64,000 bases of DNA from Tubulanus polymorphus. Lineage: Eukaryota; Nemertea; Palaeonemertea; Tubulaniformes; Tubulanidae. A program made the translations under genes and the position numbers. The stretch is taken from positions 23,548,485 through 23,612,484 of the forward strand of contig NC_134027.1 in NCBI RefSeq assembly GCF_964204645.1, in the 5' to 3' direction. The notes below the pieces were generated by a model. That model saw nothing but the letters and a program-made list of their open reading frames with translations. It was not told where the DNA came from and ran no database searches. This document shows positions 22,101 to 33,265 of this stretch, in pieces; the first letter of the stretch is position 1; every line of letters starts with the position of its first letter.

Positions 22101-24430
22101 GGGTCAGAGTTGTCCGGGATTCAGTTGTCTTGTCTTCCACGACGATCCTGCACTGGATCCGTCATCGACGTCGAATAATTTCACGTGGTCGTCTGCTGAT
22201 GAAACACGGGTAAGCACTTCCGGGAGTCATATCAAAGTCCAGTCTCAGTGAGTCCAAAGGCAAATTAAACCCACACAATTGTGAATCTGAGTTCAGCGTC
22301 AAATTAAACCCACACAATTGTGAATCTCTGAGTTCAGCGTCAAATTAAACCCATGCAAACGAAGAAAATGGATGCTACTTAAGCAAGGGCATCGTCAGTC
22401 AATTAAAATTCCCACGAACGAACCCCTTAAACCCACACTGGAGGGTCCAAAGTCCAATTAAACGCACACAACTGTTGAAGAAGTTTCAAATTAGGCCCAC
22501 ACAACTGTGTTACTGGAATAAGGAAACCAAAAATGGAGCTTCGGTGTGGGACGACATCATTATGAATTGAAGTAATTGATATTTTATGTTTAGGTTGTTG
22601 AATTGAAGAATTGGATGAAAACAGTGAAACTTGTCAGTAAACCAAGTCTGAATACATCATTAACTGCTGCCCAGACTTCAAATACAGCACAAAAACAAAA
22701 CAGGAAAACGATCTCACAAGTCCAGCATGGAAATCATGTTAATCTACTTTGCCAGGTAATTTTCAAAGGTTTCACAATGCCATCAGGTTCAAATCCCTCT
22801 CTGCGAGGGAGGAAAGTGGCAGAGTCTGACGATGCCATCAGGTTCAAATCCCTGTGAGGGAGGAATGTAGCAGAATCTTACGATTCCATCAGGTTCAAAT
22901 TCTTGTGTGAAAGGAATCAATGCATCATGATCTAAATTCCTGTGAGGGAGGAATCAATGAATCATGATCTAAATTCCTGTGAGGGAGGAATCAATGCATC
23001 ATGATCTAAATTCCTGTGAGGGAGGAATCAATGCATCATGATCTGAATTCCTGTGAGGGAGGAATCAATGCATCATGATCTAAATTCATGTGAGGGAGGA
23101 ATCAATGCATCATGATCTAAATTCCTGTGAGGGAGGAATCAATGCATCATGATCTCGGAGTCTCATGATGCCATCAGGTTCTAACCCTCGTGAGGAAGGA
23201 ACGTGGTAGAGTCTTAGGATGCCATCAAGATGCCATCAGGTTCAAATCCGTGTTACGGAAGATGCATTCGATAAACCACCTTCTCTTTTAAGAATAATTG
23301 ATATTTTGTCTATCGAAGGTAATCGGATGTCTACATTTGAATCCGGTGAAGTCTGTGTTGAGAATCTGGGACGGTACGAGGTTACCGCAAGCCGCTAGCT
23401 GTCAGAGATATCGAGACATTCAATGCGACGACGATCTAGTGATTATTTCTCAGGATTTAAGCGTAGACGTTCTAATATTCGACGAACATTGTAAAGATTT
23501 AGCCAAAATTAAAGTAAGTGTTTTTATAAATGTACCGTATGCAGTCAACCTCCTTATACAGCAATTTTTTAAATAGGAAAAATTCGATCATTCGAGGCAT
23601 TTTTAGCAGGTTTACGGGTTTTGCCCACCAACCACTAATCTCATCTTCATTCTAAGCCTGTAGCCAATCTACCGGTAACAGCATGAAACTCATTTTGGTT
23701 CTATAACCGTTCTAACTATTTGGTTTCTATAGGCGTTCAAACAGCATCAGGGCTCAGATTGTTCAGTCATGACTTATGTCCAAAAGTGGCCTTTTAAATC
23801 GGAAGACTTGCCTGAAGTTGTTAGATTAGCTATAGAACTAATTTGGTCTTATACTGGTCTTAAATCTAAATAAACGATGACTATGCAACTTGCCCTGGAA
23901 GCCTTCCGATTTGCTTTAAGACCACTTTGGACTCGTGTCATGGCTATGGAACTGGTTCCTGAAACTCAAGGGCATCAACAGAATGTTCGGAAATGGGGTC
24001 CTTGAAGTATGAAAAATATGGCTATCAAAAAATTATTCGGTGGTCTTTTGACGAGAAAGTTTATGAATTTTGATGTATTTCTTGCGGAGTGCGCATAATT
24101 GCAGATTATGAAAAGGGGGCGGTTGCCAATGCATCTTAGTAACACTGCTTTGATTACTGGATTCAAAGCATTTTACAAATTGAAGATTTGTTCATCACGA
24201 TAATACATTATTCAGATTGAGTTTGTTTGTTTTTTTTTTAGGCTAATGATTATGTGGAAGTTGTAGATTTGCGCGTCGACCGCGGTCGGTTGGTGCAGAC
24301 GGATTTCGCGTTCATACTGAACGGCGGCGAAAGTAACAAACGCGGAATTTATAAACTCGACGAGAATTCGGCGGAGTTCTCGCAGTTAGAACAACAACTC
24401 AATACGGCAATCGATGAGTTCTACCCTTGA
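16194..24430 (+). CDS. POT1-like telomere-binding protein with C-terminal OB folds, nine exons
   Basis: Exons: 16194-16259, 17389-18990, 19705-20016, 20422-20548, 21041-21177, 22075-22209, 22594-22755, 23319-23513, 24242-24430. All phases close, giving 974 residues. Residues from about 670 form a Telo_bind OB1: VVSNFAPPFKSRGSDW and DTVRLHRLK match human POT1 VVKFFKPPYLSKGTDY and DIVRFHRLK, followed by a GFSCLVF strand. OB2 follows: VLRIWDGTR, DVLIFDEH and FAILN-like FILNGGESNKRGIY. POT1 binds single-stranded telomeric DNA in shelterin. Canonical POT1 starts with OB1 and carries a C-terminal OB3/HJRL part that binds TPP1. Here the protein ends directly after OB2 and begins with about 660 low-complexity residues: imperfect repeats around SSPVPRFDDS and DGHVP, and a Cys-rich set around SAGQPVTCK. 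The first exon and the OB1 start exon are small but in phase. Family is confident; ligand is inferred. Confidence 0.82.
20087..20389. mobile_element. TTAA-type palindrome MITE (copy 2) in a POT1-like intron
   Basis: Inverted copy of the element at 3417-3702. It starts CCCTTACAGTACGTCTACAC and ends GAGCACTGAAAGG. It contains three diverged palindromes of the 'acaccg..cggtgt' type. It lies between exons 3 and 4. Confidence 0.6.
21310..21990. repeat. CT-rich minisatellite in a POT1-like intron
   Basis: Repeats of 35-40 bp of the type 'cttcctctccatccatctctccctcc' alternate with 'ttggccttgtg' or 'ttcgtctcctg'. The long ORFs on both strands are compositional artefacts. The pyrimidine-rich strand is the sense strand of the intron. 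Confidence 0.9.
22210..22593. repeat. Intron with short 'aattaaacccacacaa' repeats
   Basis: About six copies of a unit containing AAATTAAACCCACACAATTG with varying spacers fill the intron between exons 6 and 7. Confidence 0.5.
22770..23260. repeat. Minisatellite arrays from a SINE B-box region
   Basis: The flanks carry GATGCCATCAGGTTCAAATC units as at 9.4 kb. The centre is six to seven tight 40-bp copies of 'attcctgtgagggaggaatcaatgcatcatgatctaa'-type sequence. It lies inside the intron before the OB2 exon. Confidence 0.75.
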
Positions 24431-26346
24431 AATATCCGCGACTAGGGTTTAAGAGGTGTTGGGGGGGTTAGCGAGATCCTTGGAGTAAGCTCGGGGTCCA
24501 GTTGGTACCGAAAAAGTTTCAGTCAAAAAATCTGAAGAATTTTAAAATCGTGAATTTATTTACCGGTATTCAAGAAATCGAAAATCTAGAATACACGTTT
24601 CGATCTCACCCTAGAGATCATCGTCAGGTCATCTTATTATCCGCTCACCATGTATGAGTGTGGTTATTGTACTATTCAGTCGAAAACGGTTAACTTGTTC
24701 ACGAAACTGGACCCCCGGGGCAAGCTTTGATTTTCGTTGTTAGTCGACTAGTGGTCACTATAGTTCGGTCGTAACGCATATCACATAGTGTCGGCCAAAC
24801 TACAGCGACTGTGCTCGATCCCGTGATCGACTTTTTTTGGATCATAATTCCTAGACTTATGACATTCGGTTTCGCGTAGTTATGCAGATATAGTCGACTA
24901 ACTCCGACAAGCGAAGTTTGCCCTGGCAGCGTTTTGCCCATATGGGTATGGTTGGATCCGTAGTTATTTCGAGAAATTGGACTCTTTAAAACTCATATTC
25001 AACCGTAGATTCGGGAGTCCATTGAGTTGGGAGTGCATGAAAGTCTCAAAACGACGCGTAATTCACTTTTCAATCGAGGTATCAAGTCACATTCGGTTAT
25101 AATGCCACTGTCAGGACCAAGTAAGACGTTATTTGATCGGATTTGACTCATGATTGAATTCGAATTAGATTCGCGTTTATTTGTTCTTAGAAAAGTGTCA
25201 GCGTTTAGCGGAGACTGGTATTAGAAATGATGGCGTTGTAACAGACTTTGACTTGAACTTCTCATCAAATCGAATATTATTTTCACTTAGTTTAAGTGTA
25301 GGTTCACATTTAGGCGACAAATGTGGCGACTGGTTGTGAAAACTTAGAATATGAATCAGCTCGTGTACCTGGTATTTGTGCAAGGAATATCAATTAGTAT
25401 TTTATGTTGTTTTTATCCTGTTTTGTGTTTGGCTTTATCAAAATTTATATGTATACAAGACTGGAAAAATAAATAGATAACAATTTTCATTAGCAATTTT
25501 ACGTGTTGCTGTGTTTGTTATTTTTGAGCAATGGAATAAGGGCAAGTATTACAATTCAATTGATGGCGGAAAATTGTGGAAATGGAGCCTCAGGACTCGA
25601 GAAACTACAGGGCACTGAAAAATCTGTTCGTTTACCAAATTGATGTATCCATGAAATGACTGGAACCTCGTTATTACTAAATTCAGCAGGAGACGAGAAA
25701 ATCTGTTCGTTATAACCGATAGTTCACTGTAACATCCGGGATGAAATAACAGTGGAACCTCGTTACAACGAACTTCAGGAGACCAGAAAATCTGTTCGTT
25801 ATAACCGATAGTTCACTGTTATATCCAGTAGTGAGTACGAAATTACCGTAGAACCTTGTTACAACGAACTTCAGGAGACCAGAAAATTATAACTGTCAAA
25901 GTTTTCCTGGGTATTATTGTTGTTTCTACATTTCACCTATGAAACCCAGCCCTGAAGTGGAGACCAATGACAACATTTGTAAGAAAAACCTTGAAATCTA
26001 AAAATGTGATATTGTTTTTTATATAGAATTTACGTCTTTTCCATATGTGGACACGCATGTTAAGCAATTTCTGTAATTTTTTGGAAGTGTCACGTATTTG
26101 AAATGCGAAGAGTATTTCCATTTCGAATAAAAGCGGCAACGGAATTCGATGTTACTTTTGAAGATTTGAAACATAAATTATTTTAATCGTGGTAAGATAC
26201 GTTGTTGGGATAAAGGAATGAAGGTTCATTTTCGAAAATGTCCACGTATTTTCATGGTAACAAAGCATCGTGATAACTAACCAATTTAATCCATGTTAAA
26301 TACGTACAGGCAATTTTTGCACAGAAATATTCACGAATATCTCGTC
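24431..26346. other. POT1-like 3' flank and intergenic repeats
   Basis: No OB3-like exon follows the stop. A hammerhead-like core lies inverted at 24597-24627. An AATAAA near 25470 could serve the POT1-like transcript. A run at 25640-25895 contains two to three copies of the 89-bp 'gtggaacctcgttacaacgaac' unit that is amplified at 31.2 kb. Confidence 0.45.
24597..24627 (-). ncRNA. Hammerhead ribozyme-like core motif (copy 2)
   Basis: Read on the minus strand it is identical over 31 nt to the core at 1189-1219: CTGACGA, GATCTC/GAGATC hairpin, GAAAC. The adjacent plus-strand tail with 'gctcaccatgtatgagtgtgg' matches the tail of copy 1 but in the opposite relative orientation. This fits an element with inverted terminal segments. 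Confidence 0.45.
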
Positions 26347-27216
26347 CTAGTAAAAGATACGTATATGTAAAAATTTACACGACAAAAATTGATTGAAAAT
26401 GTTTAAAAAAAATGCGATTGGTAAAAATACAGCAATGACAGTTGGAAGTGTAAAGATAGCAAATGCGAACGAAACTGTCACAAGCATTTTTATTGTACGT
26501 TTTGATTCAGTAGTTGTCTTGTCAGACGACACCATTTTTGAACCTCTGAATAACTGAACGATTATAACAGTATTCGATGAAATAATCAACGTTAAAGGTA
26601 GAATGTAAACGTATACAACGAAGATGATGAAATATATGAATTGGTCCAATAAATCATAATAACATCCGAGGAAATGGTTAGAGAATTTCATAGTTACTGC
26701 TGGGTAAATACCAATTACCGATGTGTTCATTACCAAAATAACGACTATTGCGCATCGGGCGAATCTAGGTGTACATATCAAACGAGATGTGAACGGGAAG
26801 AGCACAACTGCCGCACGTTCTAGAGATATAGTTACTATTAACCATGAACTATAAGAAGCTATCGATTCCATTAGAGATTCGTAGATTTGACAACTTATCA
26901 GTGAATTCATCATCACACCGCTTGGGCTGGCGTTTAAGTTATAGAGAACTAACTGTAAAATAGGCATAAATGACAGATTGATAGAGAAAATTAAGTCACT
27001 GAGAGACAAAACGATAAGATAGTTAGCGTAAGATAAATTGCGGAATCTGCGACTTATCATAATAAAAAAAGTTGCTGAATTTCCAAAAGCTCCCAACGGC
27101 AACAAGATAATCAGAATAACCACCGAAGGTGGACGCTGGCTTCCAGACTTGTTCATCAAAGACATTAAAACCATGTAGTTGTAAGGTAGACCAATCGGCA
27201 TCTCAGTAGAATTCAT
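26347..27216 (-). CDS. Rhodopsin-class GPCR-like protein, lacking TM7
   Basis: This single open frame of 289 residues shows TM1 with GN (LLPLGAFGNSATFFIMI), TM2 with LSLSDLIFSINL, a Cys before TM3 (ISCQIYESL), TM3 ending in ERAAVVLFPF in place of ERY/DRY, TM4, TM5 and TM6 (FAFAIFTLPTVIAVF). It then stops after LHIRIFY, before any NPxxY or NxxxY segment. A possible donor (GTAAAT) lies near the end at 26360-26370, but no downstream exon encoding TM7 was seen within 500 bp. It is either a six-helix relic, a pseudogene, or a gene with a distant last exon. The layout resembles invertebrate peptide GPCRs, with no specific ligand inferable. Confidence 0.7.
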   Translation of the reverse strand: MNSTEMPIGLPYNYMVLMSLMNKSGSQRPPSVVILIILLPLGAFGNSATFFIMISRRFRNLSYANYLIVLSLSDLIFSINLSFMPILQLVLYNLNASPSGVMMNSLISCQIYESLMESIASYSSWLIVTISLERAAVVLFPFTSRLICTPRFARCAIVVILVMNTSVIGIYPAVTMKFSNHFLGCYYDLLDQFIYFIIFVVYVYILPLTLIISSNTVIIVQLFRGSKMVSSDKTTTESKRTIKMLVTVSFAFAIFTLPTVIAVFLPIAFFLNIFNQFLSCKFLHIRIFY

Positions 27217-27733
27217 ACTTCACCGCAAACAGAGACTGATTGTCTTATCTTCTCAACGATCTAAGCATATAGATCGACATAAATTCTAATAATTTATGAT
27301 CTATGGAAGCTGATGATCGTGGATGTTGAGAGCAGAATTTATGAATTTATTTATCCAGGCAAGCAGCATTGTTATCAGTATTATTATTTTTTCAGAGAAA
27401 ACCTAACATTTAGAGACCATGGACAATATAAACAAAAATCAGATTTTCATCATGACTTCTGATTTTCTCAGTGAAGACTTGCCTGCCCCATCTTGTAAAA
27501 TGTAAAGCTTTTGACTTTTTGTGATTCATGCAAGGGAATTTTGGTTTTATCTGATGATAAAAACATGTCTAGGCCCATTTGGAAAATGAGATAATTACCA
27601 AAAAGAATCCCGGAGTAATAAGTGGAACGTTGCAATCGTTAAACGTTGCAATTACCCACTCGCTATCTAAATGGAAATGGCCGAAATATCATTGTACACA
27701 TTCATGTCTGGCTGTTCACACAGAGCAGTCACT

Positions 27734-30700
27734 ATGGGGAAGCTAAGTTTGACTTTCGTAACAATCATCGCTGTAAGTAAATGTTCTTCGCATAATTGAA
27801 AGCAAGAAGCAAATATTCCGAAAATTGCACAAGAAAATACCATTACGTATTACGCATTCAGTACACTGCTTGGTGTTTAATTTCAACTTACACCGATCTA
27901 GGAAACGTGTTTTGTCTGTTTTTCAGATTCAGTTTGTCGCTATTTGGGGATGCACCCCGACTGGAACCCCAGGTGCGTTAGTTTTAGCTTTGAGCAACAA
28001 TTATTATGATGATATTGATAACATTTATTTATATACCACTCTCCACTGCGCATTAGAGCTGTTTACATAGAATACATATATAACCCCATTACATCTCGAA
28101 AAACAAAATACGCCAAACAAAGAGTGTGCATGGTCCATTGTATCTATGATTCATTTTTATCACATAGACGAATTAACTACCGATTTTGAGATGTATAACT
28201 ATAAGTGGAAATCGCGGGGAACATTACAATGGACGAGATATTCAGGCAGAACACCATCTCGAAACACCGGCCCAGGTAGAGATCATACCAGTATGACTGA
28301 AAATGGTCCGATCATAGGTACGGTACTAACTTACACAACATCATCCATACGCCCCTCAACACAACATGTGAGAATATGAAGTTAACAAGATTGTTTCAAA
28401 TTTCAGGAAGCTATGTGTACGTGGAAGCTTCTTCTCCGGCAAAAGAGGGGGATCAAGCCTGGTTAGAGGCAAATACCACATCATCATCTGACTCCTGCGT
28501 CATGAACTTTTATTATCACATGTTTGGTTTAACGATGGGAAAACTAGAAGTCAAAATCAACGGAAACGTTGTATTTTCGCAATCTCGCCATTATAGACAT
28601 GGATGGAAACTGGGATCAGTTCCAATCGCAAAAGGAAACGCCGCAGTATGTACTCAGTACACAACTTAGTATTTCTTGAATTTGTTTATTGCTTTGACCT
28701 ACGAGCAATTAGCTAGTTAGATAATTGCTCGTAGCTTTGACCAACAATCAAGGAAATGTATTTTTTCTGTTTTCTTCCAGATCCAGTTTATCGCTACCCG
28801 GGGAAGGTCTTGGAAATCCGACATAGCCATCGATGACATCACTTTTTCTAAGGGATGCACCCCGACACCCGTGGTATCAGGTTTGTTGGTTCAAGGTTGC
28901 GACATTAGTATTAGTTGATCGTAATAGAATAGTGAAAATAGCGGTTAAAAGCTGATAACTCATCACGTTTAGAAACCGATTCCTTTATCTAGCGGGTCCT
29001 AAGATACGATGATCAAAGTGAAGAGCTGGACCGTTTTAACCATAATTCATTTTCCATTACGTAGGACAATTGACTACTGATTTTGAGACCGATAACGGAA
29101 AGTGGAAATCGCAGGGATCATTAGAATGGACGAGACAATCAGGCAGTACAGGATCTTCTGGCACCGGTCCAAGTGCAGACCATACAACTGGAAGTGGTAT
29201 TGACAGTTTCTAACTCACATACCATCGCCTATACACCTCTTACCTCTCTTAATCTTCCAGAATGCGATGTTAACCAGATTATTGAGAGGAAAATAGATGT
29301 TCATTCTATCAAATAGTATCACGACGAGCAGTGGTTAACATTTTGTCTCATTTCAGGATGGTATGTGTACATGGAATCCTCTGGGAAACATGAAGGTGAT
29401 CAAGCCAAGTTTGAAGGAGATACCCTATCAATGTCTGACTCCTGCGTCATGAACTTTTATTATCACATGTATGGTTCACAAATGGGAAGACTTGAAGTTA
29501 CACTCAACGGAAAGGTTGTATTTTCGAAATCTGGTGATCAGGGAAATCAATGGACCCCGGGATCTGTTACGATCGCAAAAGGAAACGCAGAGGTACGTAC
29601 TCAGAACACAGCTTTAGTATTCTATTCAAACATTTACCAACAATTTCAGGAAATAATTTCGTATTTTTTTTTTAGATCCAGTTTTTCGCTACCCGCGGTA
29701 ACGGTGATAAGTCCAACATAGCTATTGATGACGTCAGATTTACTCCAGAATGCACTGCGACACCAGGTTTGTTAGTTTCAAGTCGCGACACAAGAAAAGC
29801 TGATAGCAAACAGTAAAACGTGGAGATAACCTAATAACTAATGACGTTTGAAAACATATTCCTTTATCTAACGGGTCCAAAAATACGGTATTCAACAAGT
29901 AGGCCTGATCCATCGAAGTACCATCGAACCTCGTTTAGTGCGATGCCGGTAGGTACATGAAAAATCATCGTACTAACCGAATTTCGTACTAACCATTTCA
30001 TAAAATTCATCGTATCCCTTAGGTTTTCGTTGTAGGCCAAATCGTACTAACGAGGTTCAACTATAATCATTTTTCCTATTTCGTAGGACAATTGACTACC
30101 GACTTTGAGACGGATAACGGAAAGTGGATCTTACGGGGAACGTTACGATGGAAACGACAATCAGGCAGTACAGAATCCCGTGGCACCGGTCCAAGTGCAG
30201 ATCATACAAGTGGAAGTGGTACGAACAGTTTCTATCTCATTCAACAAACTATGAATATGAAGTTAAAGAGATTGTTAAGTGGAAAATAAGTGTTCATAGA
30301 AATAAATAGCATTGCAACGAACAGTGTTCAATATTTAGGCCTACTCACAGTGTTCAATATAATCTTATTTCAGGAACGTATATATATATGAACACCGGCA
30401 TCAGTTGTCCAGGTGATCAAGGATTGCTCGAGGCAGCTACTCAATCAGCGTCTGACTCCTGCTCCATGAACTTTTATTATAACATGAATGGTCCAACGAT
30501 GGGAAAATTAGAAGTTAAACTAAACAGAGAAGTTGTATATTCGGTATCTGGTGATCAGAGAGATCAATGGAAACAGGGATCAGTTACAATTGCAAAAGGG
30601 GACGCCATAGTACGTACTTAGAATCTATTTAAACCTTAACCTAGAATCTGAAAAATGTATTTTGTATCGTTTTTTTCAGATCCAGTTTGTCGCTACCAGG

Positions 30701-30763
30701 GGACCCGCTTGGCAATCCAACATAGCCATCGATGACATCACTTTTTCATCGAATTGCAAGTGA
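27734..30763 (+). CDS. Secreted protein with three MAM domains, paralogue A, 11 exons
   Basis: Exons: 27734-27772, 27927-27972, 28168-28317, 28407-28645, 28781-28880, 29065-29196, 29357-29592, 29676-29766, 30087-30218, 30374-30609, 30680-30763. They sum to 494 codons plus stop with consistent phases. Residues 1 to about 25 are a signal peptide ([13 protein letters not shown] plus a second exon IQFVAIWG). Each MAM domain is built from three exons: a start with DFE..N.KW and TGPSADHT, a middle with [11 protein letters not shown] and MGKLEVK, and an end with IQF.ATRG and IAIDDI. MAM domains act in extracellular adhesion and multimerisation. The usual first Cys pair (CxW) is missing; only the DSC Cys and the terminal Cys remain. 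No transmembrane segment or catalytic domain is present. AATAAA follows at about 30802. Confidence 0.87.
29933..30062. mobile_element. MITE with 'gaacctcgttta' inverted ends in MAM-A intron 8
   Basis: The ends TCGAACCTCGTTTAGTGCGA and TCGTACTAACGAGGTTC are inverted. Elements with ends of this type are typical of Tigger/pogo-like families. Relatives sit in the same intron of paralogues B (from about 35690) and C (from about 51012). Confidence 0.6.
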
Positions 30764-31179
30764 TCCGTCGATTCATAAGATATGTATTCAGTCCTAATTA
30801 TAAATAAATGCGCTAAACATATGCCCGTGTTCTAGTGTTCAATCACTGAGACTCTTCTCGATTTGCATTAAACATTAAACATTAAACAAAAACGAACTAG
30901 CAAGATAACATTACACTCCTCTAGATGGATACCGTTTATTTTTTTGCAAGTCCCGACTCGTTCGACAAACTCTCTGCATGTTTTTGCCATTTCTTCGAAA
31001 ACTTGTATCTTACTATCGCTAACCCTTGACGAATCTTCCAACTGTACAGTTTCGTGGCCGACATAACCAACCTTATTTTTGAAGAACTAAACACTTTGAT
31101 ACGTGCATCATTGATATTATATCAACCAACACATTGTTTTATCCATGAAATGGCAAGGGACCTTATAACGACCTTCATA

Positions 31180-31640
31180 CCATCGTTATAACCGATAGTT
31201 CACTGTTATATCCAGTATGAAATAACAGTGGAACCTCATTACAACGAACTTCAAAAGACCAGAAAATCTGTTTGTTATAACCGATAGTTCACTGTTATAT
31301 CCAGTATGAAATTACAGTGGAACCTCGTTACAACGAATTTCAGGAGACTAGAAAATCTGTTTGTTATAACCGATAGTTCACTGTTATATCCAGTATGAAA
31401 TAACAGTGGAACCTCATTACAACGAACTTCAAAAGACCAGAAAATCTGTTTGTTATAACCGATAGTTCACTGTTATATCCAGTATGAAATTACAGTGGAA
31501 CCTCGTTACAACGAATTTCAGGAGACTAGAAAATCTGTTTGTTATAACCGATAGTTCACTGTTATATCCAGTATGAAATAACATTGGCTCCTCGTTACAA
31601 CGAACCTCAGGAAACCAGAAAATCTGTTCGTTTAACTGCC
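31180..31640. repeat. Tandem array of an 89-bp unit with dimeric higher order
   Basis: About five copies contain CAGTGGAACCTCGTTACAAC, 'aatctgtttgttataaccgatagttcactg' and 'ttatatccagtatgaaat'. Copies alternate between two variants (cattacaacgaacttcaaaagacc versus cgttacaacgaatttcaggagact), giving a 178-bp dimer repeated twice almost without change. The unit ends look like a Tigger/pogo-like MITE terminus. Confidence 0.8.
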
Positions 31641-33265
31641 AAATTATACTGTAATATCTTTTGTCTCTTATCTGCCCTGTGTACTTTATTGAACTGTCTA
31701 TCCAATGATGTATTTGTTATATATTACGGACCAATAAAATTAGTTTGAATTTGAACTGTTATATGCGGTCTGATATGACTATGGAAGTGTCAATCGTGAA
31801 CACAACACGAAAAGAAAAAAACATTGTGAAAATGTGTAAACTAAGATTAATCATCCATTATCCCTCAACTATAATCGTAGTTAATCTTTTGTGGGGTAAG
31901 GTTGGCAAACTGGTGGGCTTGGTAGAGATGTTTGCTCGAGGATGGATTGTTGGAATGCAATGATACGCCATTATAATCAATGAATTACTTCGGTAACACA
32001 TTCTGAGACAACCTGGACAAAATTACGATTTCTAAAATTCCCCACAGGAAAATATCACAGCGAGTTACATCCGGTGATTTGGCGAAATCTAAATCAATAT
32101 CTCAACTGGCATCTGGTAATTTTCGTATTTCTCGTTTTTTGGGTGCAACACCATTTTTGGTCGTCATCCAAAAATACGTTAGCGCACATCCATGGCTTAT
32201 CATTGCATTTCAACATTTCAACTTTGGGCAAAGATCCAGGCCTGCCAACCTTAACCTTCTAAAAACCTCGATAACAGATTTTATCCAGAAACACCCTGTA
32301 ATAAGCATTTTTACGACCACGCCGAGTGTCCTACCCGCTTTGCTATTGTTTTGATGAGCACCGATTACGTCAAACCCAAATCGTTTTCTTTGTTTAATGA
32401 GCGACAAACACCATACCCGGGTATATGCTGAATGAGGTACTTGTTAGCCGAGCAAGTACCTCCGAGCCTAGGAAAATAGCGATGTATGGCGAAACACATT
32501 CAGAAAAACCATCTTAAAAGTATCTCCATTCATTCGAATAAATCGCTTCCGAAAATCTTCGCCTGATTAGGCCTACCTATCGTCGCCAGTTTTAGTTAAT
32601 TCCAACTGAATTCTTCTTCCTACTTCTGGAAATGTCAATTGATATCTTAAAAAAAACTACGTAGAAATACATTCAGCATGTTGGAGCGAAATCTAGTAAA
32701 TATTATAGGATGTGAAACTATTTATGTATTTCCATTCGTTTCGTATATTCAATCTATATTCGATTAGATTATTTTGAAATGATAGCGCGAAAAACAGTTG
32801 CATCGAAAAAAGTATCTATTATTAGCTCTTACAGTTAGATGAGGGGAACGTGTAGGTCATCGAACAAAAAAATCAAGTTTTGGTTATTCTACTTTTTTTT
32901 CAGAGAAAATCTAATATTTAGGAAACCATGTGCAATATATAGTAAAATCAGATTTTCATCATGACTTTTTTGATTTTCTCAGTGAAGACTTGCCTGCCCC
33001 ATTTTGTAAATGTAGAGCTTTTGACTTTTTGTTATTCATCCGAATGTTGGTGTTGTATGATAATAGAAACATGTCTAGGCCCATTTGGAAAATGAGTTCT
33101 AATTACCAATAAAAATCCTGGAGTAACATGTGGAGCGTTGCAAGTGGTAAACGCTGCAATCACCCACTCGCAATCTCTGCGGAAAGGGCCGAAATATCAT
33201 TATTTGTTAAATAGACAGCTTGCTCGTATACATTCATGTCTGGCAGTCCACGTAGAGCAGTCACT
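31641..33265. other. Intergenic between MAM-A and MAM-B
   Basis: No supported exon. The part from about 32590 to the MAM-B start is duplicated upstream of MAM-C (47235-47907), so it probably contains the shared promoter region. The open stretch at 32079-32354 has no recognisable features. Confidence 0.4.

Noticed and set aside
32079-32407. Open frames of 65-91 residues on both strands
   Set aside because: No domain, no splice partners, and open on both strands.
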